Source of the DNA: Asticcacaulis machinosus
GTDB lineage: Bacteria; Pseudomonadota; Alphaproteobacteria; Caulobacterales; Caulobacteraceae
DNA length: 64,000 nt
Direction of reading: 5' to 3'
NCBI RefSeq assembly: GCF_028550435.1
Contig: NZ_JAQQKV010000002.1
Location: 1,081,599-1,145,598, forward strand
The position numbers and the translations under genes were made by a program. The stretch's first letter is position 1; each line of letters begins with the position of its first letter. Positions 9,124 through 17,237 of the stretch are shown one piece after another. A model generated the notes under the pieces. That model worked only from the letters and a program-made list of their open reading frames with translations. It made no database searches and was not told the origin of the DNA.

Positions 9124-9789
9124 TCACTGAACCGCGTCGGAAATGGCAGAGGCGGCGGCGGCATTATCCTCAGAAGCCGTGACTTCGCCCTTACGGTATT
9201 TATCCATGATAACCGACTTGCGGCCGGCATCAGATGGTGTGCTCGCGGCAGGGGCGGCGATGTCGCGCGGATCAGCGATCTGAGCCGCCATATTGGCCGT
9301 CACGGCGCAACCATAGTTGGCGTAAGGGGTGTTGCTGGCAGTGCGCGACAGGTTTTCCCACGCGCGGTTACAATCCGGCCGATTCGCTCGGTAGCTAATC
9401 AGCGTCAGGGACACGATATCAGTCGGGTGCTCGGTCATTGTCTGAAGCTTAAGCGAGCGGCCATCGACGCCTTTGGCCATCAGATAATCGCTGACGGTGC
9501 GGCCATGATCCATAGCTGCAGGGCTGGGGCCGGTGGTGATGATGACATCGGCGTTTGTGGCACGGGCACTGAGGTTATTCAGCGCCGTCATCTGGTTGGC
9601 CGACAGATGGTCCGTCTTAAAACGCAAATGTACCGGCGCATCTTCTCTGGCCTGCGCCTCAAGCGCATACTGCGTGGTCGGCAGTACCGGGGGCAGAACC
9701 GGGGCGCTGGCCGTGGGCTGACCATCCGTGACGCAGCCTGACAGCAGCGCACCACCAAAAAAAAGAGCCGGGATCAGAGCTGTTTTCAT
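9124..9789 (-). CDS. cpaD: pilus assembly lipoprotein CpaD
   Basis: Periplasmic/outer-membrane lipoprotein of the Tad secretin complex, 221 residues. A lipoprotein signal is clear: MKTALIPALFFGGALLSGC, with lipidation on the Cys of LSGC. The mature part has the CpaD pattern: an OmpA-like repeated YRANRPDCNRAWENLS and a C-terminal NYGCAVTANMAAQIADPRD, followed by GRKSVIMDKYRKGE. It lies 11 nt after cpaC and 13 nt before cpaE in the operon. The family is thought to help the CpaC secretin assemble in the outer membrane. Confidence 0.92.
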   Translation of the reverse strand: MKTALIPALFFGGALLSGCVTDGQPTASAPVLPPVLPTTQYALEAQAREDAPVHLRFKTDHLSANQMTALNNLSARATNADVIITTGPSPAAMDHGRTVSDYLMAKGVDGRSLKLQTMTEHPTDIVSLTLISYRANRPDCNRAWENLSRTASNTPYANYGCAVTANMAAQIADPRDIAAPAASTPSDAGRKSVIMDKYRKGEVTASEDNAAAASAISDAVQ

Positions 9790-9800
9790 CTTATCAACTC

Positions 9801-11246
9801 CTATTCGATCACATAGCCGACAGGGGCCTGATAGCCGGAACCGGCGCCGCCAGAGCCTTGCGGAGGCTGCCCACCGCGATCCTTGATGACCTTGTTCATA
9901 TTGCCGATAAAGGTGCTGGACAGGTCGTGGGCGATTTGCAGATTGTCAGCCGGACTTTGCAGGGCATCCGGGCGGGTGGGGGAGACGATATAGGGGGTGA
10001 CGATCACCACCAGTTCGGTCTCCCGGTTCAGAAAATCGCGCGACCGGAACAGGCTTCCGATAACGGGCAGGGTGGTCATGCCAGGCAGGGCGTCTACGGC
10101 CTGACGATATTCCGATTGCAACAGGCCCGCGATCATCAGGGATGACCCGGACGCCATTTCCACGCTGGTTTCAACCCGACGGACCGAGATGGCCGGAATG
10201 TTGAGAGTGTCGGTCAGGGATATCGATCCGTTGGCCGACAACTCAGATACTTCGGTTGACAGTTTCAGCGCGATGCGCCCGCTCGACAGCACAACCGGCG
10301 TGAAGCCTAAGCCGACGCCAAAGGGTTTGAACTCAACCGATATTCGGCCTTGGTTATCCTGACCCGTCGGTACTGGAAACTCACCACCCGCCAGGAATTT
10401 GGCCGATTCACCTGAAACCGTCGTCAGGTTAGGCTCTGCCAGCGTGCGCATAAGGCCAACGCGCTCAAAGGCTTCGATGGTGGCATCAACGGCACTCAAG
10501 CCCGACGACGCTGGATTAGACTGGGCATAATTGCCCGTTAATCCCCCCAACAGCACGCCATTGATGCTGTAGCCGGGGCTATTGGTGAAGGTGAAATTGT
10601 CTCCACCGCCCAAACGTCCAATAATGGCATTGGTGTCAAAACCCAATTGTTTGATGGTTGAGCGTTGTACTTCGGCCACGCGCACCTTGAGCATGACCTG
10701 ATCCTGCCCGCGGATGGACAGCATGTTGATGACGTCTTCGGGCTTTTGTACGAACGACGCCGCCAGCCGCTGCACCTGATCGGCCTCGCCGTTGCTGGAC
10801 ACCATACCCGAGAGCAGGATCTTGCCGTTCAGACTCTGGGCTTCGACCTGCGCGCCGGGGAACAGGCGTGAAATCGTCTCGGACAACTGATCGGTCGGGG
10901 CATCGACGCGAATGCTAAGGTTCAGGATCTGGCGCCCCAGACCGTCAAAGAAAATGGCGTCCGACTGACCCGGTGCGACGCCCAGCACAAATATGCGCTT
11001 GGGTGTTTTCAGCACGGCATCGGCGACAGTAGGGTTGGAGACAAACACATCGCGCGCTTCGACCGGCAGATCGACAATGGCGGAGCGGCCTTTGGGCAGG
11101 TTCAGAATCTCAGTCTTCACAGTACCGGTCTGGGTCGTGACGGCCATGCCTGAGCCAAGCGGTTCCGCGGACGCTTTATGGCCGGCACAGGCAAGTGCTG
11201 CGGCGGCCATAAGGGCCGGAAGGATAAAAGGTTTTAGTTTATTCAT
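9801..11246 (-). CDS. cpaC: Tad pilus secretin CpaC/RcpA
   Basis: Outer-membrane channel for the Flp pilus, 481 residues with a Sec signal (LPALMAAAALACAGHKASA). The N-terminal T2SS/T3SS pilus N-domain is visible (VSNPTVADAVLKTPKRIFVLG), followed by a BON-like segment (VEAQSLNGKILLSGMVSS). The secretin core then runs from VMLKVRVAEVQRSTIKQLG to LVVIVTPYIVSP, including LAEPNLTTVSGESAKFLAGG and GLLQSEYRQAVDALPG. A Gly-rich tail ends the protein. Its ATG overlaps the cpaB stop (ATGA), so the two are translationally coupled. Confidence 0.95.
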   Translation of the reverse strand: MNKLKPFILPALMAAAALACAGHKASAEPLGSGMAVTTQTGTVKTEILNLPKGRSAIVDLPVEARDVFVSNPTVADAVLKTPKRIFVLGVAPGQSDAIFFDGLGRQILNLSIRVDAPTDQLSETISRLFPGAQVEAQSLNGKILLSGMVSSNGEADQVQRLAASFVQKPEDVINMLSIRGQDQVMLKVRVAEVQRSTIKQLGFDTNAIIGRLGGGDNFTFTNSPGYSINGVLLGGLTGNYAQSNPASSGLSAVDATIEAFERVGLMRTLAEPNLTTVSGESAKFLAGGEFPVPTGQDNQGRISVEFKPFGVGLGFTPVVLSSGRIALKLSTEVSELSANGSISLTDTLNIPAISVRRVETSVEMASGSSLMIAGLLQSEYRQAVDALPGMTTLPVIGSLFRSRDFLNRETELVVIVTPYIVSPTRPDALQSPADNLQIAHDLSSTFIGNMNKVIKDRGGQPPQGSGGAGSGYQAPVGYVIE

Positions 11247-12160
11247 CGGGCGACTGTGACCTCCGATGCCTGACCGTTGCGGAAGACACGCACGGTATTG
11301 GTGGCCGTCTGTGTATCTTGTGAATTCACCCGCCCGCTGGCGGCGCCGACATCGGCATAAGAGCGCAGCATCAGTGACAAAGACCCCTGAGAGCGGGCCA
11401 GGGCCAGCGCCTGACCATCTTCGGGCGCCAGTTCAAGGGTCGCCGTGGCGCCGACAACGGCGGCCTGATCAGCGGCGGCCTGAATGTTCTGATCGATCGC
11501 CAGAACCTTGATATTACGCAAAACCGGCTCGACAATATACTGGTTGCGCCCGCCATTGGTGCTTGGGATTTCGCGACTGACCATGATGTCGACGCGGTCG
11601 CCGGGCAGGATAAAGCCCGCGGCGGCATTTTCGGCGGAAATCGGTACCGCCATCGCGCGCTTGCCCGGCTCCAGCATCACGGCCATGAACCCGCCCTCGT
11701 CAGCGCGGACGATCTTACGGTCAGTGATCGGCTCGTTCTTGGTGATTTCTTCGCGCACCACACCGTTCAGATAGCCTTCCATGCCCTTGGTCGGGGCCAT
11801 CGCTTTTTCAGCGACTTCACCGGCTTTTTTAGCGGCCGTCTTGACCTTGGTTTCGACCTTGGTTTCTTCTTCGGGCGGCAGAGGCACCGTGACCTCGCCA
11901 TCGGTGGTGTAGGCGGCGGTCAGTGAGGCTTCGGGCCATTCCATCCAGGTCAGATCCGCTTCGGCCAGACGCTCACCGGGCTTTAGGTCGCGGGCGGCGA
12001 CCAGCACCTTGACGGTCGGTACCTGCACGGCGGCGACGGCAACCTGTGAGGCCGAGGCCTGCTTTGAGCCCTTACCGGAAACCAGTCCGCGCACGACAAA
12101 GGCCAGCAGCAGCGCTGCAATAGCAGCCACCCCGAACACGACGATGCGTGATGCCTTCAT
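11243..12160 (-). CDS. cpaB: pilus assembly protein CpaB/RcpC
   Basis: Periplasmic protein anchored by one N-terminal membrane helix (IVVFGVAAIAALLLAFVVRGL). 305 residues. It contains the SAF domain typical of CpaB (VKVLVAARDLKPGERLAEADLTW), an insert rich in lysine and glutamate (about residues 95-120), and the RcpC beta-clip region (RAMAVPISAENAAAGFILPG, then DRVDIMVSRE). It is the first gene of the block of overlapping genes running to tadC and is separated from cpaA by a 293-bp gap that holds a palindromic repeat. It probably contacts the secretin and possibly peptidoglycan. Confidence 0.92.
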   Translation of the reverse strand: MKASRIVVFGVAAIAALLLAFVVRGLVSGKGSKQASASQVAVAAVQVPTVKVLVAARDLKPGERLAEADLTWMEWPEASLTAAYTTDGEVTVPLPPEEETKVETKVKTAAKKAGEVAEKAMAPTKGMEGYLNGVVREEITKNEPITDRKIVRADEGGFMAVMLEPGKRAMAVPISAENAAAGFILPGDRVDIMVSREIPSTNGGRNQYIVEPVLRNIKVLAIDQNIQAAADQAAVVGATATLELAPEDGQALALARSQGSLSLMLRSYADVGAASGRVNSQDTQTATNTVRVFRNGQASEVTVAR

Positions 12161-12310
12161 AAAACCTTATCCCTCAGTGCTGACGCGCCTAATGGCGTGC
12201 AGAATGAATCAACTCAGATTGACCATGTATTAAGGGTGGTTAACGTCTGCCTAAAGAAAGGCGGTCATGTGTTAATTTATTAATTTGACGGTGTTTTTCC
12301 ATCTTAAGAA

Positions 12311-12446
12311 CCTCCCCTGTTGCAGGGGAGTCTCTCCTCCCCACGTGTGGGGAGGTGTCGAGTTTACGAGACGGAGGGGTACGGACGGCTATATACCCCT
12401 CCGTCAGCCTTAACGGGCTGCCACCTCCCCATGAAATGGGGAGGAG
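12311..12446. repeat. CTCCCC/GGGGAG palindromic intergenic repeat (cpaA-cpaB gap)
   Basis: The 293-bp gap 12161-12453 holds a composite of short inverted repeats: CTCCCCtgttgcaGGGGAG, CTCCCCacgtgtGGGGAG, GGAGGGGTA...TACCCCTCC, and CTCCCCatgaaatGGGGAG. Similar units occur at 15471-15586, 20984-21018 and 33127-33188. I see no coding potential here beyond chance frames. It may affect the stability of the cpaA-cpaB message. Confidence 0.75.
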
Positions 12447-12453
12447 ATTCAGA

Positions 12454-12969
12454 TTACAATCCCGCCAGCTTAAACAACGCGCCGTGCGGGGCGGCCAGCA
12501 GCGCACCGGCGAAAATCGCGACACCATAAGGCACGCCGCCCTTATCGGTCATCAGGCGTTTCTGCCACTCGGTCATGGTCTCAGTGCGTTTAAAGACCTT
12601 GCGTAAAATCAGGAACAGCAGGGTCAGTGCGCCCCCGGCGATAGCCACATAAAACACAAACGGTAGTGTGGCGCTAAGGCCCAGCCACAGGCTGGCGGCT
12701 GTCATCAGTTTAGCGTCGCCGCCGCCCATCCATCCGGCGGCAAACATGGCCATACCGGCCAAAAGCACGCCAAACGCCAGCAGGGTATGCAGGCCAATCA
12801 GGGGCAAGCTTAAGCCCAGCAACAAGGCGGCCGGATAAAAACCGCCAGCCAGAATAAGGCACAGGCGGTTGGAAATGGTCATGGTACGGATATCGCTGAT
12901 CGCCGCCCACAACAGGCAGGCCGGGTAGATAAGCATAAAGGCGGTGACTGATATATTCAGCAGAGTCAT
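12454..12969 (-). CDS. cpaA: prepilin peptidase CpaA/TadV
   Basis: Membrane aspartyl protease of the A24 family that removes the leader of Flp pilins and TadE-type pseudopilins. 171 residues, mostly hydrophobic helices. The two catalytic aspartates are present: Asp26 in SDIRTM and Asp85 in GGGDAKLM. It lacks the N-methyltransferase domain, as is normal for CpaA/TadV. It follows the second Flp pilin gene by 60 bp. Its expected substrates, two Flp pilins and two TadE-like proteins with G-xxxx-E(F/Y) sites, are all encoded next to it. Confidence 0.93.
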   Translation of the reverse strand: MTLLNISVTAFMLIYPACLLWAAISDIRTMTISNRLCLILAGGFYPAALLLGLSLPLIGLHTLLAFGVLLAGMAMFAAGWMGGGDAKLMTAASLWLGLSATLPFVFYVAIAGGALTLLFLILRKVFKRTETMTEWQKRLMTDKGGVPYGVAIFAGALLAAPHGALFKLAGL

Positions 12970-13029
12970 GACACTAAAAATCCAAAGTCAAATGAACCTG
13001 CAGAAAAGCACTAAAACCCTTAGAAGAGT

Positions 13030-13206
13030 TTAAGGTGTTCTGGAGGTTACCTCTTCAATGCTCGCACTGATCTTATCGTACATTTTTTCGTTTTCGTCAG
13101 CGACCTGGGATATTGCCGTTGCAACAACCAGAAACATCAACGCGGCTATAAGTCCGTATTCGATGGCGGTAGCCCCGCGTTCGTCCTCAATAAAGGCTTT
13201 AATCAT
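13030..13206 (-). CDS. second Flp-family type IVb pilin
   Basis: Small Flp pilin of 58 residues. ATG 13206 is chosen because AAGGAAGG lies just before it; the open frame to 13248 crosses the preceding terminator region. The leader MIKAFIEDERG is followed by the Flp cleavage motif G/ATAIEYGLIAAL, then a hydrophobic helix (MFLVVATAIS) and a polar C-terminus (DENEKMYDKISASIEEV). It is clearly diverged from the neighbouring pilA product, especially after the EYGLIAAL core. It sits downstream of the pilA terminator and directly before cpaA. It may be a minor pilin. Confidence 0.88.
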   Translation of the reverse strand: MIKAFIEDERGATAIEYGLIAALMFLVVATAISQVADENEKMYDKISASIEEVTSRTP

Positions 13207-13257
13207 TGTGCCTTCCTTAATTGAAAGCTGAGTAGGTGTCCGCCGCATACACTCATA

Positions 13258-13292
13258 GTAAAAGGCCGCAGATACCTGCGCATCTGCGGCCT
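13258..13292 (-). terminator. intrinsic terminator after pilA
   Basis: AGGCCGCAGAT (13263-13273) pairs perfectly with ATCTGCGGCCT (13282-13292), and a short T-run follows on the minus strand (TTTTAC). It would end most pilA transcripts, with read-through feeding the second pilin and cpaA. Confidence 0.8.
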
Positions 13293-13328
13293 CTCATGTT
13301 TTATATCGGGTCGATCACGACCTGAACA

Positions 13329-13508
13329 TTAACCTGCGTTAGCAGCCGTCAGTTCGTCTTCAACGTTCTGGAAGGTGGCTTCCAGTTGGGTGCTCATCGT
13401 GCCCAGAACGGTGATCAGAGCGACGGCGATCAGGGCAGCAATCAGGCCATATTCAATGGCCGTTGCGCCGGATTCGTTCTTGGCGAAAGACTTTACAAAC
13501 TTGATCAT
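13329..13508 (-). CDS. pilA: major Flp/type IVb pilin PilA
   Basis: 59-residue prepilin. The sequence starts MIKFVKSFAKNESG and is cut after Gly at G/ATAIEYGLIAALIAVAL, the classical Flp motif with Glu at +5 and Tyr at +6. A hydrophobic helix follows, then TMSTQLEATFQNVEDELTAANAG. Its site AAGGAAG lies 6 nt before ATG 13508. It is the first gene of the cpa locus, as in Caulobacter, with its own strong terminator, which fits an abundant structural pilin. The upstream DNA is extremely AT-rich. Confidence 0.93.
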   Translation of the reverse strand: MIKFVKSFAKNESGATAIEYGLIAALIAVALITVLGTMSTQLEATFQNVEDELTAANAG

Positions 13509-13869
13509 GAGGAACTTCCTTACAGATTAGGTTAGAGTAATTGATCCATTTACTTGTTTCGGGCCCCTGTAAATGGGTCAATGGCTCCCGAACACGAGAA
13601 TGAATTTAGCGAACTGTGATTAATTACGAGTAAACAAATAAGGGATTTGTAAAATTATCTATAGTTAACTGATATTTACTATGAATTGATATTAACTTTA
13701 ATTTCTATTAATCATAGTTTTCGATGAATTAATTCATATTTTCCACGTTAATATTGCATTTAGTATTTTTAAATATTTTTTGTTTACCACATTTCCTAAC
13801 CGGACGCTTAGGGCTTTCGCCTAATATGTCCTCATGCGCCTCGTTTTGACGGGGTTTATCAAGACCAGA
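13509..13869. promoter_or_regulatory. AT-rich divergent promoter region of the pilus locus
   Basis: About 360 bp between pilA (-) and the secretin-N-domain gene (+), with no gene. It is very AT-rich: 13681-13740 has only 10 G/C in 60. TTAA occurs eight times. Degenerate CtrA-like sites are TTAA-N7-TTAC (13665-13679), TTAA-N6-TTAA (13698-13711) and TTAA-N7-TTTA (13748-13762). A perfect 14-bp palindrome ATGAATTAATTCAT is at 13724-13737. CtrA controls pilA in Caulobacter; none of these sites is a perfect match here. Confidence 0.5.
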
Positions 13870-14313
13870 ATGGATTCTTATATGGCCTTAATATTCAAAG
13901 CCGCCGCGACTTTCGGCCTGTCAGTTATCGGTTTTGCGGCCCTTATGGCCTCGCCCGCGACCGCGGCGCAAAAGCTGCAAATTGAAAAGAACCATTCTAC
14001 ACGTGTTTCTTTGTCGGCGCCTGCGGGCAATGTCATTGTTGGTAATCCGGATATCGCCGATGTCACTGTGGTCGATACGCGCACAATATTTATAGTGGGC
14101 CGCAGCTTCGGGCGCTCAGGCGTGACCATTACCGATAAGTATGGCCGGGTGATCTTCGACAGCGATGTGGTGGTGGGCCAGGCGTCCAATGGTAAGGGCG
14201 TCGTCAATGTCTATAAGGGGCTTAAGGCGTCTTCGGTGGTTTGCAGCCAGATTTGCCAACCGCAGGACGATGCGGCGGGCGGGCCTGCCACCGAAGTGGC
14301 AACGGTGCCGTAA
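13870..14313 (+). CDS. pilus assembly protein with secretin-type N-terminal domain
   Basis: 147 residues from ATG 13870 (an open frame runs to 13834; ATG 13882 is also possible). A signal peptide is visible (MALIFKAAATFGLSVIGFAALMASPATAAQ). The mature part resembles the pilus N-domain found at the start of CpaC: NVIVGNPDIADVTVVDTRTI, FIVGRSFGRSGVTI, then TDKYGRVIFDSDVVVG. It lacks a secretin core, so it is a free-standing N-domain. Two cysteines (VVCSQIC) lie near the C-terminus and may form a disulfide. It is the first gene of a plus-strand mini-operon with two TadE-like genes, divergent from pilA. Confidence 0.82.
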   Translation: MDSYMALIFKAAATFGLSVIGFAALMASPATAAQKLQIEKNHSTRVSLSAPAGNVIVGNPDIADVTVVDTRTIFIVGRSFGRSGVTITDKYGRVIFDSDVVVGQASNGKGVVNVYKGLKASSVVCSQICQPQDDAAGGPATEVATVP

Positions 14314-14316
14314 GTT

Positions 14317-14889
14317 GTGGCCATGATGCTGGGCAAATATCGCAAAACCTTACAACGGATACGCGCCCGGGCGATGGCCAGAGCGATGGCGGGCGTGCGC
14401 GATCGCAAAGGCGCTGTCGCCGTTGAGTTTGCCCTGATCGCTATCCCTTTTATTATGCTGATTTTCGGCTGTCTGGAATTGGCGCTGTTTATCATCGTCA
14501 GTGTGCTTTTGGATAATGCCACCCAGTCGGCCGCGCGTGAAATCCGCATGGGTATTCTGACCGGCGAAAACTCCGATGCCACCAGCTTTCGCCAGCAAAT
14601 CTGCGACAATATGGGCTGGGTGGCCGCGACCTGCATGAGCGACCTTCAGATCGATGTCGAAACTTTTGACAACTTCGCGCTGGTCGACATGACGCCGCCG
14701 ATCGAAGACGGAGAATTCGAAGAGGCCAATTTTAGCTATGATCTGGGCGGGTCAAGCCAGATCCAACTGGTCAGCGCCTATTATTCCTACACCCTGATGA
14801 CGCCGCTGCTGAATGCAGGCATGTCAACCCTGTCGAATGGCGATGCGGTTTTGACCACGCAGGTTGTCTTTAGAAACGAGCCGTTCTGA
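14317..14889 (+). CDS. TadE-like pseudopilin (first)
   Basis: 190 residues (GTG 14317; ATG 14323 or 14326 also possible), starting 3 nt after the previous stop. A basic leader (RARAMARAMAGVRDRK) ends with the TadE cleavage site G/AVAVEFALIAIPFIML, followed by a single membrane helix. The mature periplasmic part includes DNATQSAAREIRMGIL, a TadE hallmark. It is expected to be processed by CpaA and to act as a minor pseudopilin needed for Flp pilus assembly. It overlaps the next gene by one nucleotide (TGATG). Confidence 0.88.
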   Translation: MAMMLGKYRKTLQRIRARAMARAMAGVRDRKGAVAVEFALIAIPFIMLIFGCLELALFIIVSVLLDNATQSAAREIRMGILTGENSDATSFRQQICDNMGWVAATCMSDLQIDVETFDNFALVDMTPPIEDGEFEEANFSYDLGGSSQIQLVSAYYSYTLMTPLLNAGMSTLSNGDAVLTTQVVFRNEPF

Positions 14890-15458
14890 TGGGTATTATG
14901 CGTCGCCTCAATCCGCTCAATACACTGCGCCGGTTCGTCAAAGACCGGTGGGGCGTATCGGCGCTGGAATTTGCTTTGATCGCGCCTATTCTGATTACGC
15001 TTTATCTGGGCCTGGCAGAACTGGCCCTGGGCATGATGGCGTCGCGCAAAGCGTCGCATCTGGCCGCGTCCGTGGGGGATCTGGCTGCGCAGTCGGAAAG
15101 CCTGACCAACGCCAATATCACCGATTTGTTCGAGATTGGCGATAACATTATCAATCCTTTTGAGGGCGGCGCCGCGCTCAAGATCAGGCTAACCTGCGTG
15201 ACTATGGGGACCGACAATAGGGCTAAGGTCATCTGGAGCGACACCCACACCTGGACTGAAAAAAATACAGATGCGTCGCCGGTGATTACGGCCATTACCA
15301 CAACTCAGTTACCTGTCGGCCAAAGCCTGATCGTGACTGAGGTGGAATATGATTACGATTCCCCTCTACATAGCTTCCTGCCAGCGACATCGACCTTTGA
15401 CGATGTATTCTATCACCATCCGCGCAATGGCAGCGTGGTGGTGCGCAAATCGTCTTAA
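14889..15458 (+). CDS. TadE/TadF-like pseudopilin (second)
   Basis: 189 residues. The leader is RRFVKDRWG, then cleavage motif G/VSALEFALIAPILITLYLG and a membrane helix, then ASRKASHLAASVGDLAAQ, which is common in the alphaproteobacterial TadE/TadG-like group. The rest is a beta-rich periplasmic domain of unknown fold. Translation is coupled to the preceding TadE-like gene. Together the two give the pilus a pair of minor pseudopilins. I cannot separate TadE from TadF by eye, so no symbol is given. A CTCCCC palindromic repeat follows the stop. Confidence 0.85.
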   Translation: MGIMRRLNPLNTLRRFVKDRWGVSALEFALIAPILITLYLGLAELALGMMASRKASHLAASVGDLAAQSESLTNANITDLFEIGDNIINPFEGGAALKIRLTCVTMGTDNRAKVIWSDTHTWTEKNTDASPVITAITTTQLPVGQSLIVTEVEYDYDSPLHSFLPATSTFDDVFYHHPRNGSVVVRKSS

Positions 15459-15470
15459 TGATCCAAAGAA

Positions 15471-15586
15471 CCTCCCCTAATTTTAGGGGAGGATGTCACG
15501 GAGTGACAGGTGGGGTTAATCTGGCCGGGGTTTGACCCCACCTCCGGCCCTGTCGGCCTCCTCCTCCCCTCCATGAGGGGAGGTTC
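15471..15586. repeat. CTCCCC/GGGGAG palindromic repeat after the pseudopilin operon
   Basis: Fills most of the gap 15459-15622. It is made of nested inverted repeats: CCTCCCCtaattttAGGGGAGG, TGTCACggaGTGACA, TGGGGTtaat...ACCCCA, and CTCCCCtccatgaGGGGAG. It belongs to the same family as 12311-12446 and could act as a transcript end for both convergent units. Confidence 0.75.
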
Positions 15587-15622
15587 TAAGAATGCGATAG
15601 CCCTGCCTGCCTCAGGGGAGTT

Positions 15623-17053
15623 CTAACTAACCGTCCCTTCGAGTACCGACCGGATCAGCTTGAGCTTGGTCTCGGTCTCGATACGCTCCTCATGCGGCAC
15701 GCTGTCGGCGACGATGCCGCCGCCGGCACACACCCGCAAATGCCAGACGCTGTGGTCGTCTTTTTCAAGCGCTATAGTGCGGATCAGGACGCTTGAGTCC
15801 ATGCCGCCTTCGGCATCAATCACCATCAGCGACCCGCAATAGGGGCCGCGCGGGGCCTCTAATTCCTGAATGACCTTAAGCGCCTGCACCTTGGGCGCGC
15901 CGGAAATCGAGCCGGGCGGGAAGGTGGCGCAGATGACATCGGCGGCATCAAGGCCGGGCGAAAGCTGCCCCGTCACGGTCGAGACCAGATGGTGCACGCT
16001 GGGGTAGGTTTCAAGGGCGTTGAGCGCGGTTACCTTAACCGATCCGACCTCACTGACCTTGGACAAGTCATGGCGCATCAGATCGACAATCATCAGGTTT
16101 TCGGCGCGGTCCTTGGGGCTTGTCAGCAGGGCGTCACTTAAAGTTTTATCGGCGGTGGGGGTGGCGCCGCGCGGGCGGGTGCCTTTGATCGGGCGCGTTT
16201 CCAGATGGCCGTCGGATCGTAAAGATATGAACCGTTCCGGGCTGTTGGAAATGATGGCGCGCCCTTTTAGGCGTAAGCCTGCCCCAAAGGGAGCTGGGCC
16301 CGCCCGGTTAAGGTCACGCAAAACACGGCCCAGGGTTACATCATCTTTCAGCGTGCCTTGCCAGCCACGCGCCAGATTAGCCTGAAACAGGTCGCCGGCG
16401 TGAATTTGCTGGATCAGGTTTGCCACCTTATCTTCGTGCACCTGATCGCTGGTTTCTAAGGTGAGAGGGGCCTGTACCAGTGGGCCGGAACGGATCAGGC
16501 CGGTTGCCGGATGTTTGAGCGCGGCGTTAAAGGCTTTGCGCATCATGTCGGCGGCATTGCGCGCGGTATAGTCATCGCGGCCGCGGCCCAATGACAAAAG
16601 CGTGCGCGTTCTGTGATCAAAGGCGAGAACAGCGGGGTAACGCAGGATATGTAACTCAGGCCACGCCTTACGCCCTTCGATACGGAACGGACGCTTTTTT
16701 AAGGATTCAAAGCGCATGCCCATCTCGAATGAGGCCAGCGCGATTACACCGCCGGTAAAGGGTGGCAGGTCGGTGACGGTATCGCCGCTGAGTTTCGCGG
16801 GGGATTTGCTCTGCTCAAACGGTAGAATCGACTGTTTCAAAAGACTTTTCGGGTCTGTGTCGTCTTCAAACTCCAGCGTGGTCACACCATCAGGATAGCA
16901 ACTTAAGTACGACCATCTCCCTTGCGGGCCGCCATCGGAAATCAGGCCTACGCTATGGTCGGCTTCAAACCATGCCTCGAACAACGTCTCCGGCGCTACG
17001 AATGGCAGCCGGATCACATGCAGGTGACTTAGAGGGGTGGCGAAGGCCGACAT
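15623..17053 (-). CDS. pabB: aminodeoxychorismate synthase component I (PabB)
   Basis: Converts chorismate with glutamine-derived ammonia to 4-amino-4-deoxychorismate for folate synthesis. 476 residues. The chorismate-binding domain is clear: GDLFQANLARGW, SPERFISL, and TRPIKGTRPRG, where the lysine of PIKGT distinguishes PabB from anthranilate synthase. MIVDLMRHDLSKV, FPPGSISGAPKVQALKVI, and VCAGGGIVADSVPHEE follow. There is no fused lyase (PabC) domain and no PabA or PabC gene in the window. It is preceded by a 323-bp hairpin-rich gap. Confidence 0.93.
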   Translation of the reverse strand: MSAFATPLSHLHVIRLPFVAPETLFEAWFEADHSVGLISDGGPQGRWSYLSCYPDGVTTLEFEDDTDPKSLLKQSILPFEQSKSPAKLSGDTVTDLPPFTGGVIALASFEMGMRFESLKKRPFRIEGRKAWPELHILRYPAVLAFDHRTRTLLSLGRGRDDYTARNAADMMRKAFNAALKHPATGLIRSGPLVQAPLTLETSDQVHEDKVANLIQQIHAGDLFQANLARGWQGTLKDDVTLGRVLRDLNRAGPAPFGAGLRLKGRAIISNSPERFISLRSDGHLETRPIKGTRPRGATPTADKTLSDALLTSPKDRAENLMIVDLMRHDLSKVSEVGSVKVTALNALETYPSVHHLVSTVTGQLSPGLDAADVICATFPPGSISGAPKVQALKVIQELEAPRGPYCGSLMVIDAEGGMDSSVLIRTIALEKDDHSVWHLRVCAGGGIVADSVPHEERIETETKLKLIRSVLEGTVS

Positions 17054-17187
17054 TCACAACTTCTTGATTCGATAATAACCATTTGAAGGATCACACTAAT
17101 ACTAGGTTAAAGCCCCTTTTCGCAACTGCCCTCTCTTGGTGTTGTCGTATGGAGCCTTAAGCCTATGGATGGAGGTCCATTGATCCT

Positions 17188-17229
17188 TATGTGCGCCCAA
17201 ATCATACCAGATTTCGGGCGCATATTTTT
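17188..17229 (+). terminator. orphan intrinsic terminator on the plus strand
   Basis: TATG-t-GCGCCC-AAATC / GATTT-c-GGGCGC-ATA followed by TTTTT gives a strong stem-loop with a T-run on the + strand only. No + gene precedes it: pabB starts at 17053 on the minus strand. It may end a small RNA. A possible promoter is TTGTCG (17142-17147) and TATGGA 16 nt later. Confidence 0.6.
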
Positions 17230-17237
17230 ATGTTGAT

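Noticed and set aside
12240..12606. Overlapping short frames in the cpaA-cpaB gap
   Set aside because: They lie in a palindromic repeat and read repetitive Pro/Arg sequence on both strands.
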